Source: an uncultured SAR116 cluster alpha proteobacterium (lineage in GTDB: Bacteria > Pseudomonadota > Alphaproteobacteria > Puniceispirillales > Puniceispirillaceae). From it: a stretch of DNA of 64,000 nt. The stretch spans positions 54,115 through 118,114 of the forward strand of contig CACHXC010000003.1 in the NCBI GenBank assembly GCA_902583715.1, in the 5' to 3' direction. Positions 16,203 to 24,556 of the stretch are shown here, piece after piece (the stretch's first letter is position 1; the number at the start of each line of letters is the position of its first letter). The translations under genes and the position numbers were made by a program. The notes beneath the pieces are model-generated. The model was given only the letters and a program-made list of their open reading frames with translations, was not told the origin of the DNA and did no database searches.

Positions 16203-17110
16203 TCTCTTTTCATAGTGACAATGAGGACGCCGAGAACAACTAATCCGATGCCAGCTAAATCGGAGTTTGCGTAGCTTTCACCAAATATAAAAACACCAAT
16301 AAAGATGCCAAATGCGACCATCAGATAAGCTGCTAGTGAGTAAATCACGGGTCCATGCTTAGAGATAATTTGAAAGGACAGGTAGTAAGCTACACCCGAG
16401 ATGCAACAATGGAGTAGTAAGAACAAAAACGACTGGTTCTGTATAGCCTCGGATAAAAGTTCAACTTCTTGAAAAATTATAACGTAAAGCCAAATCGGAA
16501 TAGAGCCAAAGATCATCATCCACGCCGCTGCTTGCATTCGGGAAAAGTTTTTAGGCAGATGCATCGCGATGAAAACCACATTTGAGGCATAAAGAATAGT
16601 TGACAAAAGAATCAGGCTGATACCAATAAATGAGGATGTCAGCAGGGAATCTTTTGTAATCCCTGAGCTTACAATAATTGCCACACCAACAAGGCCCAAC
16701 AAAACCCCAGCAAAACGTTGCGAAGTAAAAATCTCCTGCTTGCATATTAGCGAGAGCAAGTAAATCATGATGGGAATGCCACTTATCATTGCAGATGCAA
16801 TTCCAACATCTACAGTTTTAATGCCGTTGAAAAAGAGAATATGTGGAATCGTAATGCCAACAAAGCCTCCTATCAGGGAGAATCTGATAACTTGCATTGT
16901 AAGTGGTGTGATTTTTCCAATAATAAAGTTTATGGATAAAAGCAGAATACCTCCAGTAATAGAGATGGTTGCTGCATATAGTACTGGATCGAGTCCGTTC
17001 AGGACCACTACTTTTGAGATTGCAGGCACGCTGCCTCGGATTGCGCCGAGCGTAATAACGAGAAACAATGCATAAACGCTGTGAATTGAAATTATTTCTT
17101 GAACCCCCAT
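16160..17110 (-). CDS. EamA/DMT family transporter
   Basis: A 316-residue membrane protein with ten hydrophobic segments in two EamA repeats. It belongs to the drug/metabolite transporter superfamily, which mostly exports or exchanges small metabolites across the inner membrane. The gene is divergent from the reductase gene at 17232, and its last 43 bases are shared tail-to-tail with the SDR gene. The C-terminal tail after the last span is short, polar and coded inside this overlap. The substrate cannot be told from sequence; an efflux role for pathway intermediates is possible. Confidence 0.82.
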   Translation of the reverse strand: MGVQEIISIHSVYALFLVITLGAIRGSVPAISKVVVLNGLDPVLYAATISITGGILLLSINFIIGKITPLTMQVIRFSLIGGFVGITIPHILFFNGIKTVDVGIASAMISGIPIMIYLLSLICKQEIFTSQRFAGVLLGLVGVAIIVSSGITKDSLLTSSFIGISLILLSTILYASNVVFIAMHLPKNFSRMQAAAWMMIFGSIPIWLYVIIFQEVELLSEAIQNQSFLFLLLHCCISGVAYYLSFQIISKHGPVIYSLAAYLMVAFGIFIGVFIFGESYANSDLAGIGLVVLGVLIVTMKRDQTGTEPRLEPPQT

Positions 17111-17231
17111 TTACTCAAGAGCATTCGATTGCTTAACGCAATATCCATGATCAAGTCTACCAGAAGTCGAGTCGTGGGCTAAATAATCGAGCTATGTGGG
17201 ATTTTGACCTTAGCAAAGGAGCTATTTCAGA

Positions 17232-18185
17232 ATGACGACTAAACAAAGGGTTTTGGTTAGCGCAATGCGATATGAGGCCAAAGGCATATTGAGTGTCGAG
17301 ATGGTTTCTGCTCAGGATGAAGACCTAGCTCAATTTAGCGCGGGTGGGCATATTGACGTTTTTTTTCGCAAAGGCTTGGTACGACAGTATTCACTGATCA
17401 ATGATCCAGAAGAAAAAAATCGCTATCAATTTGCAGTTCTATTGGAGAGGGAGGGCCGTGGTGGATCAGCCTTTGTCCACAAGTCGCTTCGTGTCGGTGA
17501 CGTAATAGAAGTCTCACAGCCTCGGAATAATTTTAAACTGAATGACGACGCGGACTCTCATGTTTTTGTTGCTGGTGGCATTGGAATAACGCCTTTTATT
17601 TCCATGGCACACCATTGCCGTCGTCATGCTAGACCCATGAAGTTGTATTATTGCGCGAGAGCGCCCGAGACAACGGCGTTCGTTGAACAGCTGACTGAGA
17701 TTTTTGGAGAAAATACCGAGGTTCATTACGACGGCGGTGATCCATCTAAATCAATTGATCTAACCCAATTGGTCGCAAAAGAAAAAGGGTCACAACTTTA
17801 TTGCTGTGGACCACGTGGTTTAATGGACGCATTGTCTGATGTGGTTTATCGACATGGCGGTTCGTTATTAACAGAGGATTTCAATCCTGCGGGTTCCAAG
17901 ACACACACCGAGAACTCGAACGATGGTGGTTTCACCATTGAGCTTTTGCGCTCCGGCGTGAGCGTTGATGTAGTCCCGGGACAAACAATTATCGAGGCCC
18001 TTCAAGCGGCGAATATAGAAGTTGAAACTTCGTGCGAGGCCGGCGTGTGTGGCACTTGCGTGGTTGATTATGTCGATGGAGAACCCATCCACAACGACGT
18101 CGTTTTGATGCCTGATGAGCAGGAGAAATCTGTGGCTTTGTGCGTTGCTGGTTGTAATTCCAAAAAACTGGTCGTGGACTTGTAG
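17232..18185 (+). CDS. Oxygenase reductase, VanB/phthalate dioxygenase reductase type (FMN, NAD, 2Fe-2S)
   Basis: A 317-residue reductase with three domains in order. The flavin-binding domain has R-Q-Y-S-L at 51-55, the NAD(P)-binding domain has GGIGITP at 115-121 and CGP at 192-194, and the C-terminal plant-type ferredoxin has Cys268, Cys273, Cys276 and probably Cys304. This is the single-protein electron donor of class IA Rieske oxygenases such as vanillate demethylase and phthalate dioxygenase. It is the only such reductase in the window and so probably serves both oxygenases (13846 and 20654). AAAGGAG lies upstream at 17215-17221. Confidence 0.9.
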   Translation: MTTKQRVLVSAMRYEAKGILSVEMVSAQDEDLAQFSAGGHIDVFFRKGLVRQYSLINDPEEKNRYQFAVLLEREGRGGSAFVHKSLRVGDVIEVSQPRNNFKLNDDADSHVFVAGGIGITPFISMAHHCRRHARPMKLYYCARAPETTAFVEQLTEIFGENTEVHYDGGDPSKSIDLTQLVAKEKGSQLYCCGPRGLMDALSDVVYRHGGSLLTEDFNPAGSKTHTENSNDGGFTIELLRSGVSVDVVPGQTIIEALQAANIEVETSCEAGVCGTCVVDYVDGEPIHNDVVLMPDEQEKSVALCVAGCNSKKLVVDL

Positions 18186-18202
18186 CCCGGAGAATTATCT
18201 CT

Positions 18203-19015
18203 TCAATTATCTTTGTGCGGCCTTTCATCGACATTAGAAAAAAAATTGACTAATGCGGTATTAAACTCATCGGGTTTTTCAACGATCGCTAAATGAGAGG
18301 CATTTTCAATTGTGATTAGTTTTGCATTTGCGCATGTTTCGCTGATAAGTTTGGCCTCCGAAAGAGGTGTTGCTTTATCTTCAGCGCCTGTGATCAGTAA
18401 TAGAGGGGCCTTGATATTTGAAAGTTTGTCTGTGATATCAAAATCACGCACAGCTATTGTAGCTGCGATGTACCCGTCTATCGGTGTTTTAGATACCATT
18501 GTACGGATTTCCTCAACTATTGAGGGATGCATAGCTGGAAAACCATCGGCGTACCAACGGGCATCAAGCTCGGTAAACATTGACTCCAAGCCGTGAATTT
18601 TGATGTGACTAATGCGCTTTTCAAAGGCAGTGCTGTCCCGTACCCTTGCACTCGCACCGGCCAAAACTAAGCGCTTGACGCGATTAGATGAATGAGAGCT
18701 CAGCCACAGACCAATCATGCTTCCGAGGGATAGTCCTACGAAGTGAAAGGAAAAAATATCAAGGTGATCTAGAAGAGTAAGAATGTCTTTTGCGAGAATT
18801 TCGATGGAATAAGGAGTGGTAAAAATGTCTGACTCGCCATGACCACGTAGGTCACAACTAACGATGTGATAGCTGTCCGAAAGTTGTTCAATCTGTCGAT
18901 CCCATAATGATTGATTGGCTCCAAGTGAATGACAGAAAAAAATTGTTTCGGGATGACGTTTGCCGATAGTTCGATAAACCAAGTTACCGTCGCTCAAAGA
19001 TAAAGTGCTTTTCAT
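18203..19015 (-). CDS. Alpha/beta hydrolase, 3-oxoadipate enol-lactonase-like
   Basis: A 270-residue alpha/beta-hydrolase. The nucleophile elbow is GLSLGS near residue 94, the oxyanion region is F-F-C-H-S-L-G, the acid is in LLITGAEDKATP and the His in E-N-A-S-H-L. The overall shape resembles PcaD-type enol-lactonases and meta-cleavage-type hydrolases. It is divergent from the aldehyde dehydrogenase gene (52 bases) and convergent with the reductase gene (17 bases). In this setting it could open a lactone, ester or C-C bond after ring oxygenation. No ring-cleavage dioxygenase is present in the window, so this is only a guess. Confidence 0.8.
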   Translation of the reverse strand: MKSTLSLSDGNLVYRTIGKRHPETIFFCHSLGANQSLWDRQIEQLSDSYHIVSCDLRGHGESDIFTTPYSIEILAKDILTLLDHLDIFSFHFVGLSLGSMIGLWLSSHSSNRVKRLVLAGASARVRDSTAFEKRISHIKIHGLESMFTELDARWYADGFPAMHPSIVEEIRTMVSKTPIDGYIAATIAVRDFDITDKLSNIKAPLLLITGAEDKATPLSEAKLISETCANAKLITIENASHLAIVEKPDEFNTALVNFFSNVDERPHKDN

Positions 19016-19067
19016 GATCGAATTTTATTACTGTGATTTTGCTCAATAATGCATTAGGAGCTCATAA

Positions 19068-20534
19068 ATGACCAGACGATTTCAAAATTTCATTAACGGG
19101 CGATGCATCCCACCAAACAGCAATGATTGGATTGACAGTGTAAACCCAGCTACAGGTGAAGTTTGGGCCCAGATTGCCAGGGGTAATGTTGTTGATGTAA
19201 GACTTGCCGTGGAATCTGCGAAGAGGGCTTCTGAGCAACATGATTGGCGGTATAATCCTACCTACAGGTCCAAAATTCTCCACGATATTGCAGACCGGCT
19301 GGATAGGGAGCACCAGAAGTTGATCGAAATTGAGATCAATGACAATGGAAAACGGGTCCGAGAAGTCAAAGCTCAAATGTCAGGACTTGGGGATTGGTAT
19401 CGTCATTTTGCTGTTGCATCGGCTCAAATGGAAGTTGAGAATTTAAATCTTAATCTGGATGGTGTTTCCGCCTATTTGGATCTCATACCTTATGGAGTTG
19501 TTGGTGCTATCACCGCTTGGAACTCTCCGCTTATGATTGCGGCCTGGAAAGTCGCACCAGCGCTTGCGGGTGGCAATGCTGTTGTAATTAAGCCGTCGGA
19601 GTTTGCCTCTGCCTCCACAGTTTTTTTTGCTGAGTTGTTGTCAGACACTGTGCCAGATGGATTGATTAATGTTGTGACTGGTTATGGAGACGAGGTTGGC
19701 ACTGCAATTATTGAGTCCGACGAGGTTAAAAAAGTTTCGTTTACAGGGTCGGAGATCGGTGGATCACGAGTTGCCACGACTGCTGCAAAACACGTAAAAC
19801 CAGTTACATTAGAACTCGGTGGTAAATCACCGCAAATTGTCTTTCGGGATGCAGATCTTGAAAACGCAATTAATGGCATCATGTCTGGCATCTTTTTATC
19901 AAACGGACAGAGTTGCGTTGCTGGATCGAGGTTAATCATACACGACGAAATCAAGCACTCTTTTGTGGGTCGTTTAAAAGAAAAATTGGAACAACTCCAG
20001 TTTGGTGATCCGTTAAGTGAAGACACTGACATTGGTCCAATCGCGAACAAACCACAGTTTGATAAAGTTCTATCAATGATAGATCGGGCAAAACAAGAGG
20101 GTGTTAAAATAATTGCGGGCGGTTCCAAAAAAGTTGTTTCTGGATTTGAGGGTGGTTTTTTTGTTGAACCGACAATTTTGGAAAATGTGTCTTCTAGCAA
20201 TGAAATTTGGCGCCATGAAGTGTTTGGACCTGTGCTTTGTGTGCGTGGTTTCTCCACTGATGATGAGGCTGTCAGCCTTGCTAATGACACAGATTATGGT
20301 TTAGCCGCTGGAATTTGGAGTGTTGATGAGAAATTCGCCAATAAAATCGCAGCTAAAATTGACGCAGGGACCGTCTATATTAATCACTACCGTTCGGTCA
20401 ATGTATGCGCGCCTGTTGGAGGCGTAAAAAAATCGGGTTACGGTAGGGAACTTGGCCCTAATGCAATCAGGGATTTCATGCAAGAAAAAGCGATTTGGTT
20501 AGGTGAGGCTGCCATGCCGGACCCTTTTGGTTAA
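19068..20534 (+). CDS. Aldehyde dehydrogenase
   Basis: A 488-residue NAD(P)-dependent aldehyde dehydrogenase. The catalytic Cys283 is in NGQSCVAGSR and the general base Glu249 in LELGGKSP. The cofactor-binding region includes W-N-S-P and S-F-T-G-S-E. A strong TTAGGAG precedes the ATG. The family oxidises aldehydes to acids; the substrate is not evident. It precedes the second Rieske oxygenase by 119 bases on the same strand, so it may oxidise an aldehyde released by oxidative dealkylation. Confidence 0.9.
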   Translation: MTRRFQNFINGRCIPPNSNDWIDSVNPATGEVWAQIARGNVVDVRLAVESAKRASEQHDWRYNPTYRSKILHDIADRLDREHQKLIEIEINDNGKRVREVKAQMSGLGDWYRHFAVASAQMEVENLNLNLDGVSAYLDLIPYGVVGAITAWNSPLMIAAWKVAPALAGGNAVVIKPSEFASASTVFFAELLSDTVPDGLINVVTGYGDEVGTAIIESDEVKKVSFTGSEIGGSRVATTAAKHVKPVTLELGGKSPQIVFRDADLENAINGIMSGIFLSNGQSCVAGSRLIIHDEIKHSFVGRLKEKLEQLQFGDPLSEDTDIGPIANKPQFDKVLSMIDRAKQEGVKIIAGGSKKVVSGFEGGFFVEPTILENVSSSNEIWRHEVFGPVLCVRGFSTDDEAVSLANDTDYGLAAGIWSVDEKFANKIAAKIDAGTVYINHYRSVNVCAPVGGVKKSGYGRELGPNAIRDFMQEKAIWLGEAAMPDPFG

Positions 20535-20653
20535 CGAGAATTTTTATAGAGTGTTCGAGAATACCAAAATTGACTGTTACTAGCAGCGACGCTATCTTGC
20601 ACTTGTATTCGTGACCAAGTCTATGCGTGCTGCACTAGCTCAAGGAGTTGACG

Positions 20654-22024
20654 ATGGAAGATGGAAGGCCAAAATTTGATCCCAGTCTGCCGAAGGGCAA
20701 TTTTAGAGGTCATGCCAAGCAATATGTGTGGTCTGAAAAGCCCGACCCTTTGCTAGCAGAGGTTGGCCCCGGAACGCCGTGTGGAGAGTATCAACGCCGC
20801 TTCTGGATGCCGATCGCAATGACTAATCAATTTTCCGATAAGCCATACAGGGTAAGAGTGTTAGGCGAAGATTTGGTACTATTTCGGGAAAAAAAGGGTC
20901 GGTTAGGATTGGTTCATTTGCATTGCGCGCATAGAAATATGTCGCTGGAATTTGGTATTATAGAGGAAGGTGGCATTCGGTGCAGCTATCATGGGTGGAA
21001 ATATGATATTGATGGAAGCATCCTTGAAACACCGTGTGAACCACCTGCAAGTAAACTTAAAGAAAAAGTATGTTTGGGGGCTTATCCTGTAATTGAATAT
21101 AAAGGGTTGGCGTTCACCTATATGGGACCTGCGGACAAGACACCTCCGTTTCCCTTTTATGATACATTCGATGAGGAGGGTGACGAGATCTTACCTTATT
21201 TAATCGACTCCCCTTGCAATTGGCTCCAAGTGATGGAAAATGCCTGGGACCCGTTCCATACTGTATATTTACACACTAAGGCAGTGCGTTCTCAATTTAT
21301 TGAGGCCTTTGCTGAATTACCTCGCATTGAGTATTTTTCGACCGAGATTGGAGACTTTTACACGAATACTAGACGAGTTGGAGACATAATTTGGCTGAGA
21401 ATACATGACAAAGTGTTGCCATCATTTACGCAAAATGGTGGGCATTTTCCCACGCCTGATAAATCGCTCTATTTTGGTCGTTGCGGTTTGTCCCGTTGGG
21501 TTGTTCCAATCGACGATGAGAATACTCGAGTTATTGCTTGGCGGCATTTTAGGGAGGGAGAAGATCCCCAGGGCCTGACAAATCGTGATGAAGTTGGCTT
21601 CGGAAAAACAGATTTTTACGGCCAGGGCCCTGACCGATCTTATGAGCAAATGCAGTCTGATCCTGGAGATTATGACGCCTGGGTTTCGCAAGGGCCGAAG
21701 AATATACATGCGCGGGAAAATTTGTGTTTTACAGATCGTGGAGTAGCAAAAGTAAGACGCAAATTGAAAGAGGCTATAATTGAAGTGCAAAATGGTGGTG
21801 ACGTTATTCAACCGGCTCATCATTTTGATAGCCCTATCCCCACTTACGGTGGAGATACAATGCTAAAAATTCCTGTTCAAGAAGATCGAGATGATGAAGC
21901 GGTTTTGCGCAAGGTAGCGCACGATGTTGCTGATATTTACACCAGTGCAGATCACCTCTTGGGTAAAGAGAGAGCGGACTTTATTAAGAAAAAGCTGAGG
22001 GCATACGAAGACAGTTGGAATTGA
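20654..22024 (+). CDS. Rieske non-heme iron oxygenase, phthalate dioxygenase-like (copy 2)
   Basis: A 456-residue oxygenase. The Rieske ligands are C91-A-H93 and C110-S-Y-H113, and the iron site is D-P-F-H-T-V-Y-L-H after M-E-N-A-W. ATG 20654 follows AAGGAG at 20642-20647; a TTG two codons upstream overlaps that site. It is close kin of copy 1: the same length, the same ligand numbering and the shared LHLHC-x-HRNMSLEFGIIE block. The pair probably comes from a duplication inside this cluster. The next gene (DUF1116) begins 15 bases after its stop. The two copies may act on successive intermediates or form a mixed hexamer. Confidence 0.88.
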   Translation: MEDGRPKFDPSLPKGNFRGHAKQYVWSEKPDPLLAEVGPGTPCGEYQRRFWMPIAMTNQFSDKPYRVRVLGEDLVLFREKKGRLGLVHLHCAHRNMSLEFGIIEEGGIRCSYHGWKYDIDGSILETPCEPPASKLKEKVCLGAYPVIEYKGLAFTYMGPADKTPPFPFYDTFDEEGDEILPYLIDSPCNWLQVMENAWDPFHTVYLHTKAVRSQFIEAFAELPRIEYFSTEIGDFYTNTRRVGDIIWLRIHDKVLPSFTQNGGHFPTPDKSLYFGRCGLSRWVVPIDDENTRVIAWRHFREGEDPQGLTNRDEVGFGKTDFYGQGPDRSYEQMQSDPGDYDAWVSQGPKNIHARENLCFTDRGVAKVRRKLKEAIIEVQNGGDVIQPAHHFDSPIPTYGGDTMLKIPVQEDRDDEAVLRKVAHDVADIYTSADHLLGKERADFIKKKLRAYEDSWN

Positions 22025-22038
22025 TCTCTAGTGATATA

Positions 22039-23250
22039 ATGTCGGCTAATCATCACCCAAGAGATTTGCTGGCGTTCGATAAGATTTCCGTAACTCAACC
22101 ATTCTGGCGTGGTTTTGAGACAGCCAAAAGTCAAATTGGCATCGAAGACAACGTGTTTCTTCATGCTGGACCGGCTTTCACCACAGTGGATGAAATTTGT
22201 CAGCCTATTATTAACTCCGCCGCTGTGGGCGCGGTGTTTGAGGGTTTAGCCAAAAGTCTTGATGATGCAGTTAATATGGTTCGTTCAGGTGAAATCATTT
22301 TGAAACCTGCGCAAGATCACAATGTAGTGACACCACTGGCTGCAGTAGTGACCCCGAATATGCCGCTGCACTATGTCTACGATGGAAATCATGGCAATCA
22401 TTATTGTCTTACACCAATTAATGGTGGCACTGGCCCAGCGATCAGACTTGGACAAAGATCATATGAAGCCGTTGAGCATTTGCACTGGATTAATGGTCCC
22501 ATGCTAGACTTTATGGCTTCCAGTCTCGGTGAGGGTATTGAATTAATCCCAATAGCTTCATACGGTTTGTCAGAGGGTGATGATTGCCATGGGCGAACAA
22601 TAGCTGCTACGCAACAACTTTTTTACGAGCTAAAAAGCCGTTTGAAAAGTGGACTTGTAAGCTCGGAAGTAGCAGATTTTTTTCAAAAATCACCAAGCAT
22701 GTTTTTAAATCTTTGGATGGCCGCAACAAAAACCATAATGCTTGCAGCTAATGGCATTACTGGATCAAGTTTGATTACAGGTATGGGAGGTAACGGGATC
22801 AGGATGGGGCTGCAAATTGCTGGGTTACCAGGTCGTTGGTTCACTGAGCTGGCCTCACCCCCAAACGGTGAAATTCAGGAGAATTTGAGTTTGGATAGAC
22901 GTCTTGGAGCTATCGGTGATAGTGCAGTTGTTGAAGCCTTGGGGCTAGGTGCAATGCAGATCTCATCTGCTCCTGAACAGTTGAGAGTTTTTAAGGACGT
23001 TTTGCCCGACAATTACCAAGCTCGTTGTGATTTCCTCAAGATGGGCAATCACTATGATTTTAATAAAGCAACACCAAAGATTGGCATCGCAATTAGATCA
23101 ATAAATAATTTCGAGTCAGGTCCTCTCGTCGCACTTGGTATTATCGACAGGGCTGGCGATCTCGGTCGCATTGGTGGTGGAATTTATGATCCACCTCTTA
23201 AACTCTTTAAATTAGCCATAGATGCATTGGACCTATCGCATGAGCATTGA
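22039..23250 (+). CDS. DUF1116 family protein (AllG/YlbE-like)
   Basis: A 403-residue protein of the DUF1116 family, recognised by the conserved E-G-D-D-C-H-G-R-T segment near the middle, the M-A-A-T-K-T-I-M-L-A-A-N-G-I block and M-G-G-N-G. The family includes E. coli AllG (YlbE), one of three subunits of oxamate carbamoyltransferase with AllF (FdrA) and AllH. Neither partner is in this window, so this may be an orphan or a different activity. ATG 22039 is chosen; TTG 22015 overlaps the oxygenase stop. It is coupled to the amidase gene by an 11-base overlap. Confidence 0.75.
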   Translation: MSANHHPRDLLAFDKISVTQPFWRGFETAKSQIGIEDNVFLHAGPAFTTVDEICQPIINSAAVGAVFEGLAKSLDDAVNMVRSGEIILKPAQDHNVVTPLAAVVTPNMPLHYVYDGNHGNHYCLTPINGGTGPAIRLGQRSYEAVEHLHWINGPMLDFMASSLGEGIELIPIASYGLSEGDDCHGRTIAATQQLFYELKSRLKSGLVSSEVADFFQKSPSMFLNLWMAATKTIMLAANGITGSSLITGMGGNGIRMGLQIAGLPGRWFTELASPPNGEIQENLSLDRRLGAIGDSAVVEALGLGAMQISSAPEQLRVFKDVLPDNYQARCDFLKMGNHYDFNKATPKIGIAIRSINNFESGPLVALGIIDRAGDLGRIGGGIYDPPLKLFKLAIDALDLSHEH

Positions 23251-24547
23251 TCTTTGTTCAATGTCGGCTGCAAAGATTGCTAATTGTATTTCCGTGGGTG
23301 AATTGACTGCTGAGGCGGTTATGGTCAGTTGCCTTGATCGCATCAATGCTAGAGACAGCGTTGTGAAATCTTTTATAGACTTCGATGCTGATAGAGCTCT
23401 CAGTCTCGCGCGTGCATCAGACCAACAAGCCAATAAAGGCATCCTCCGAGGTGTGCCTTTCGCCGTCAAGGATATTTTTGATACTGTCGATTTGCCAACT
23501 AGTTGGGGCAGTCCAATATATGCCGGAGTTCAACCTCCAAGAAACTCAAGTTGTGTTGAGTTGCTTATTCGCGCTGGTGCGATTCCAATAGGCAAGACAG
23601 TGACAACTGAATTTGCTTATTTTTCGCCCGGAGCAACTAGGAACCCTCACAATTTGGAGCACACCCCGGGTGGATCATCGAGTGGTTCAGCGGCTGCGGT
23701 AGCTGACGGTATGGCTGCGCTGGGGCTTGGTTCACAGACCGCGGCATCATTAACACGACCTGCAGCTTATTGTGGTGTATTTGGATACAAAGCAAGTCAG
23801 GGATTGATTGATCTACAGGGCGTCATGGGTCTAGCCGCAAGCCTTGACTCACTTGGATTAATGGCCCGTGACATTGATGATTTGATCTTAGCGAGGGCTG
23901 CACTTTGTGGGACAGCTTTACCTCACGAAATTACCGGGTATTCACCTCCACAAAAACTGGCGTTTTTTAGGGGGCCGCATTGGCAAGAGGCAGATCATTC
24001 CACACAAATTAATTGTGTCGCAGCGGTAGAAGCTCTGGCGTCATCCGGTCTTTGCGTAACTGATCTAGATTGCCCACCAGAGCTTTATCCGTTAAGTGAA
24101 TTCCATAAAACTGTTATGGCGTTCGAAGCGGCACGCGCAAGGTATTTTGAGTTTCGTAATCATCCTAAACTTTTGAGCGATGCATTTTACAGTTTGATTG
24201 AGGCCGGGCTTTCCACCTCGCGTGCAGATTATGACGCAGCATTAGCTGCACGCGATGCTGCCGAGTCGGTGCTGGCAAATTTATTCCTTACCTATGACGC
24301 AATAATCACGTTAGCAGCACCCTCAAGCGCGCCTGCCGGAATTGACTCGACAGGTGACCCTTTGTTCAGTCGAATGTGGACATTGATGAGGGTGCCAACG
24401 GTAACTCTTCCTTTTGGTCGTGATACCAATAATTTACCGTTGGCGTTTCAGCTAGTCGGCGGATTTGGTGCCGATGAGCGGCTGTTGGCAAATTCAAGAT
24501 ATATTGCAGAGCAGCTCCAAATTACGTGCACAATACCTAGGCTTTAG
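23240..24547 (+). CDS. Amidase signature family hydrolase
   Basis: A 435-residue amidase signature enzyme. The catalytic Lys lies in GVPFAVKDIFDT, the cis-Ser in the GGSSSGSAAAV glycine-serine region, and the nucleophilic Ser in SQTAASLTRPA. Members hydrolyse aliphatic or aromatic amides, urea derivatives or aminoacyl amides. It lacks the GatA context (no gatB or gatC), so it is a catabolic amidase. ATG 23240 overlaps the upstream DUF1116 gene end by 11 bases, suggesting coupled translation. It is convergent with the FmdA-type gene, 9 bases apart, giving two unrelated amide-hydrolysing enzymes side by side. Confidence 0.87.
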   Translation: MSIDLCSMSAAKIANCISVGELTAEAVMVSCLDRINARDSVVKSFIDFDADRALSLARASDQQANKGILRGVPFAVKDIFDTVDLPTSWGSPIYAGVQPPRNSSCVELLIRAGAIPIGKTVTTEFAYFSPGATRNPHNLEHTPGGSSSGSAAAVADGMAALGLGSQTAASLTRPAAYCGVFGYKASQGLIDLQGVMGLAASLDSLGLMARDIDDLILARAALCGTALPHEITGYSPPQKLAFFRGPHWQEADHSTQINCVAAVEALASSGLCVTDLDCPPELYPLSEFHKTVMAFEAARARYFEFRNHPKLLSDAFYSLIEAGLSTSRADYDAALAARDAAESVLANLFLTYDAIITLAAPSSAPAGIDSTGDPLFSRMWTLMRVPTVTLPFGRDTNNLPLAFQLVGGFGADERLLANSRYIAEQLQITCTIPRL

Positions 24548-24556
24548 TCTAATTCT

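Noticed and set aside
22039..23250. Complete oxamate carbamoyltransferase (AllFGH) locus
   Set aside because: Only the DUF1116 component is present; FdrA and DUF2877 genes were looked for in the window and not found.
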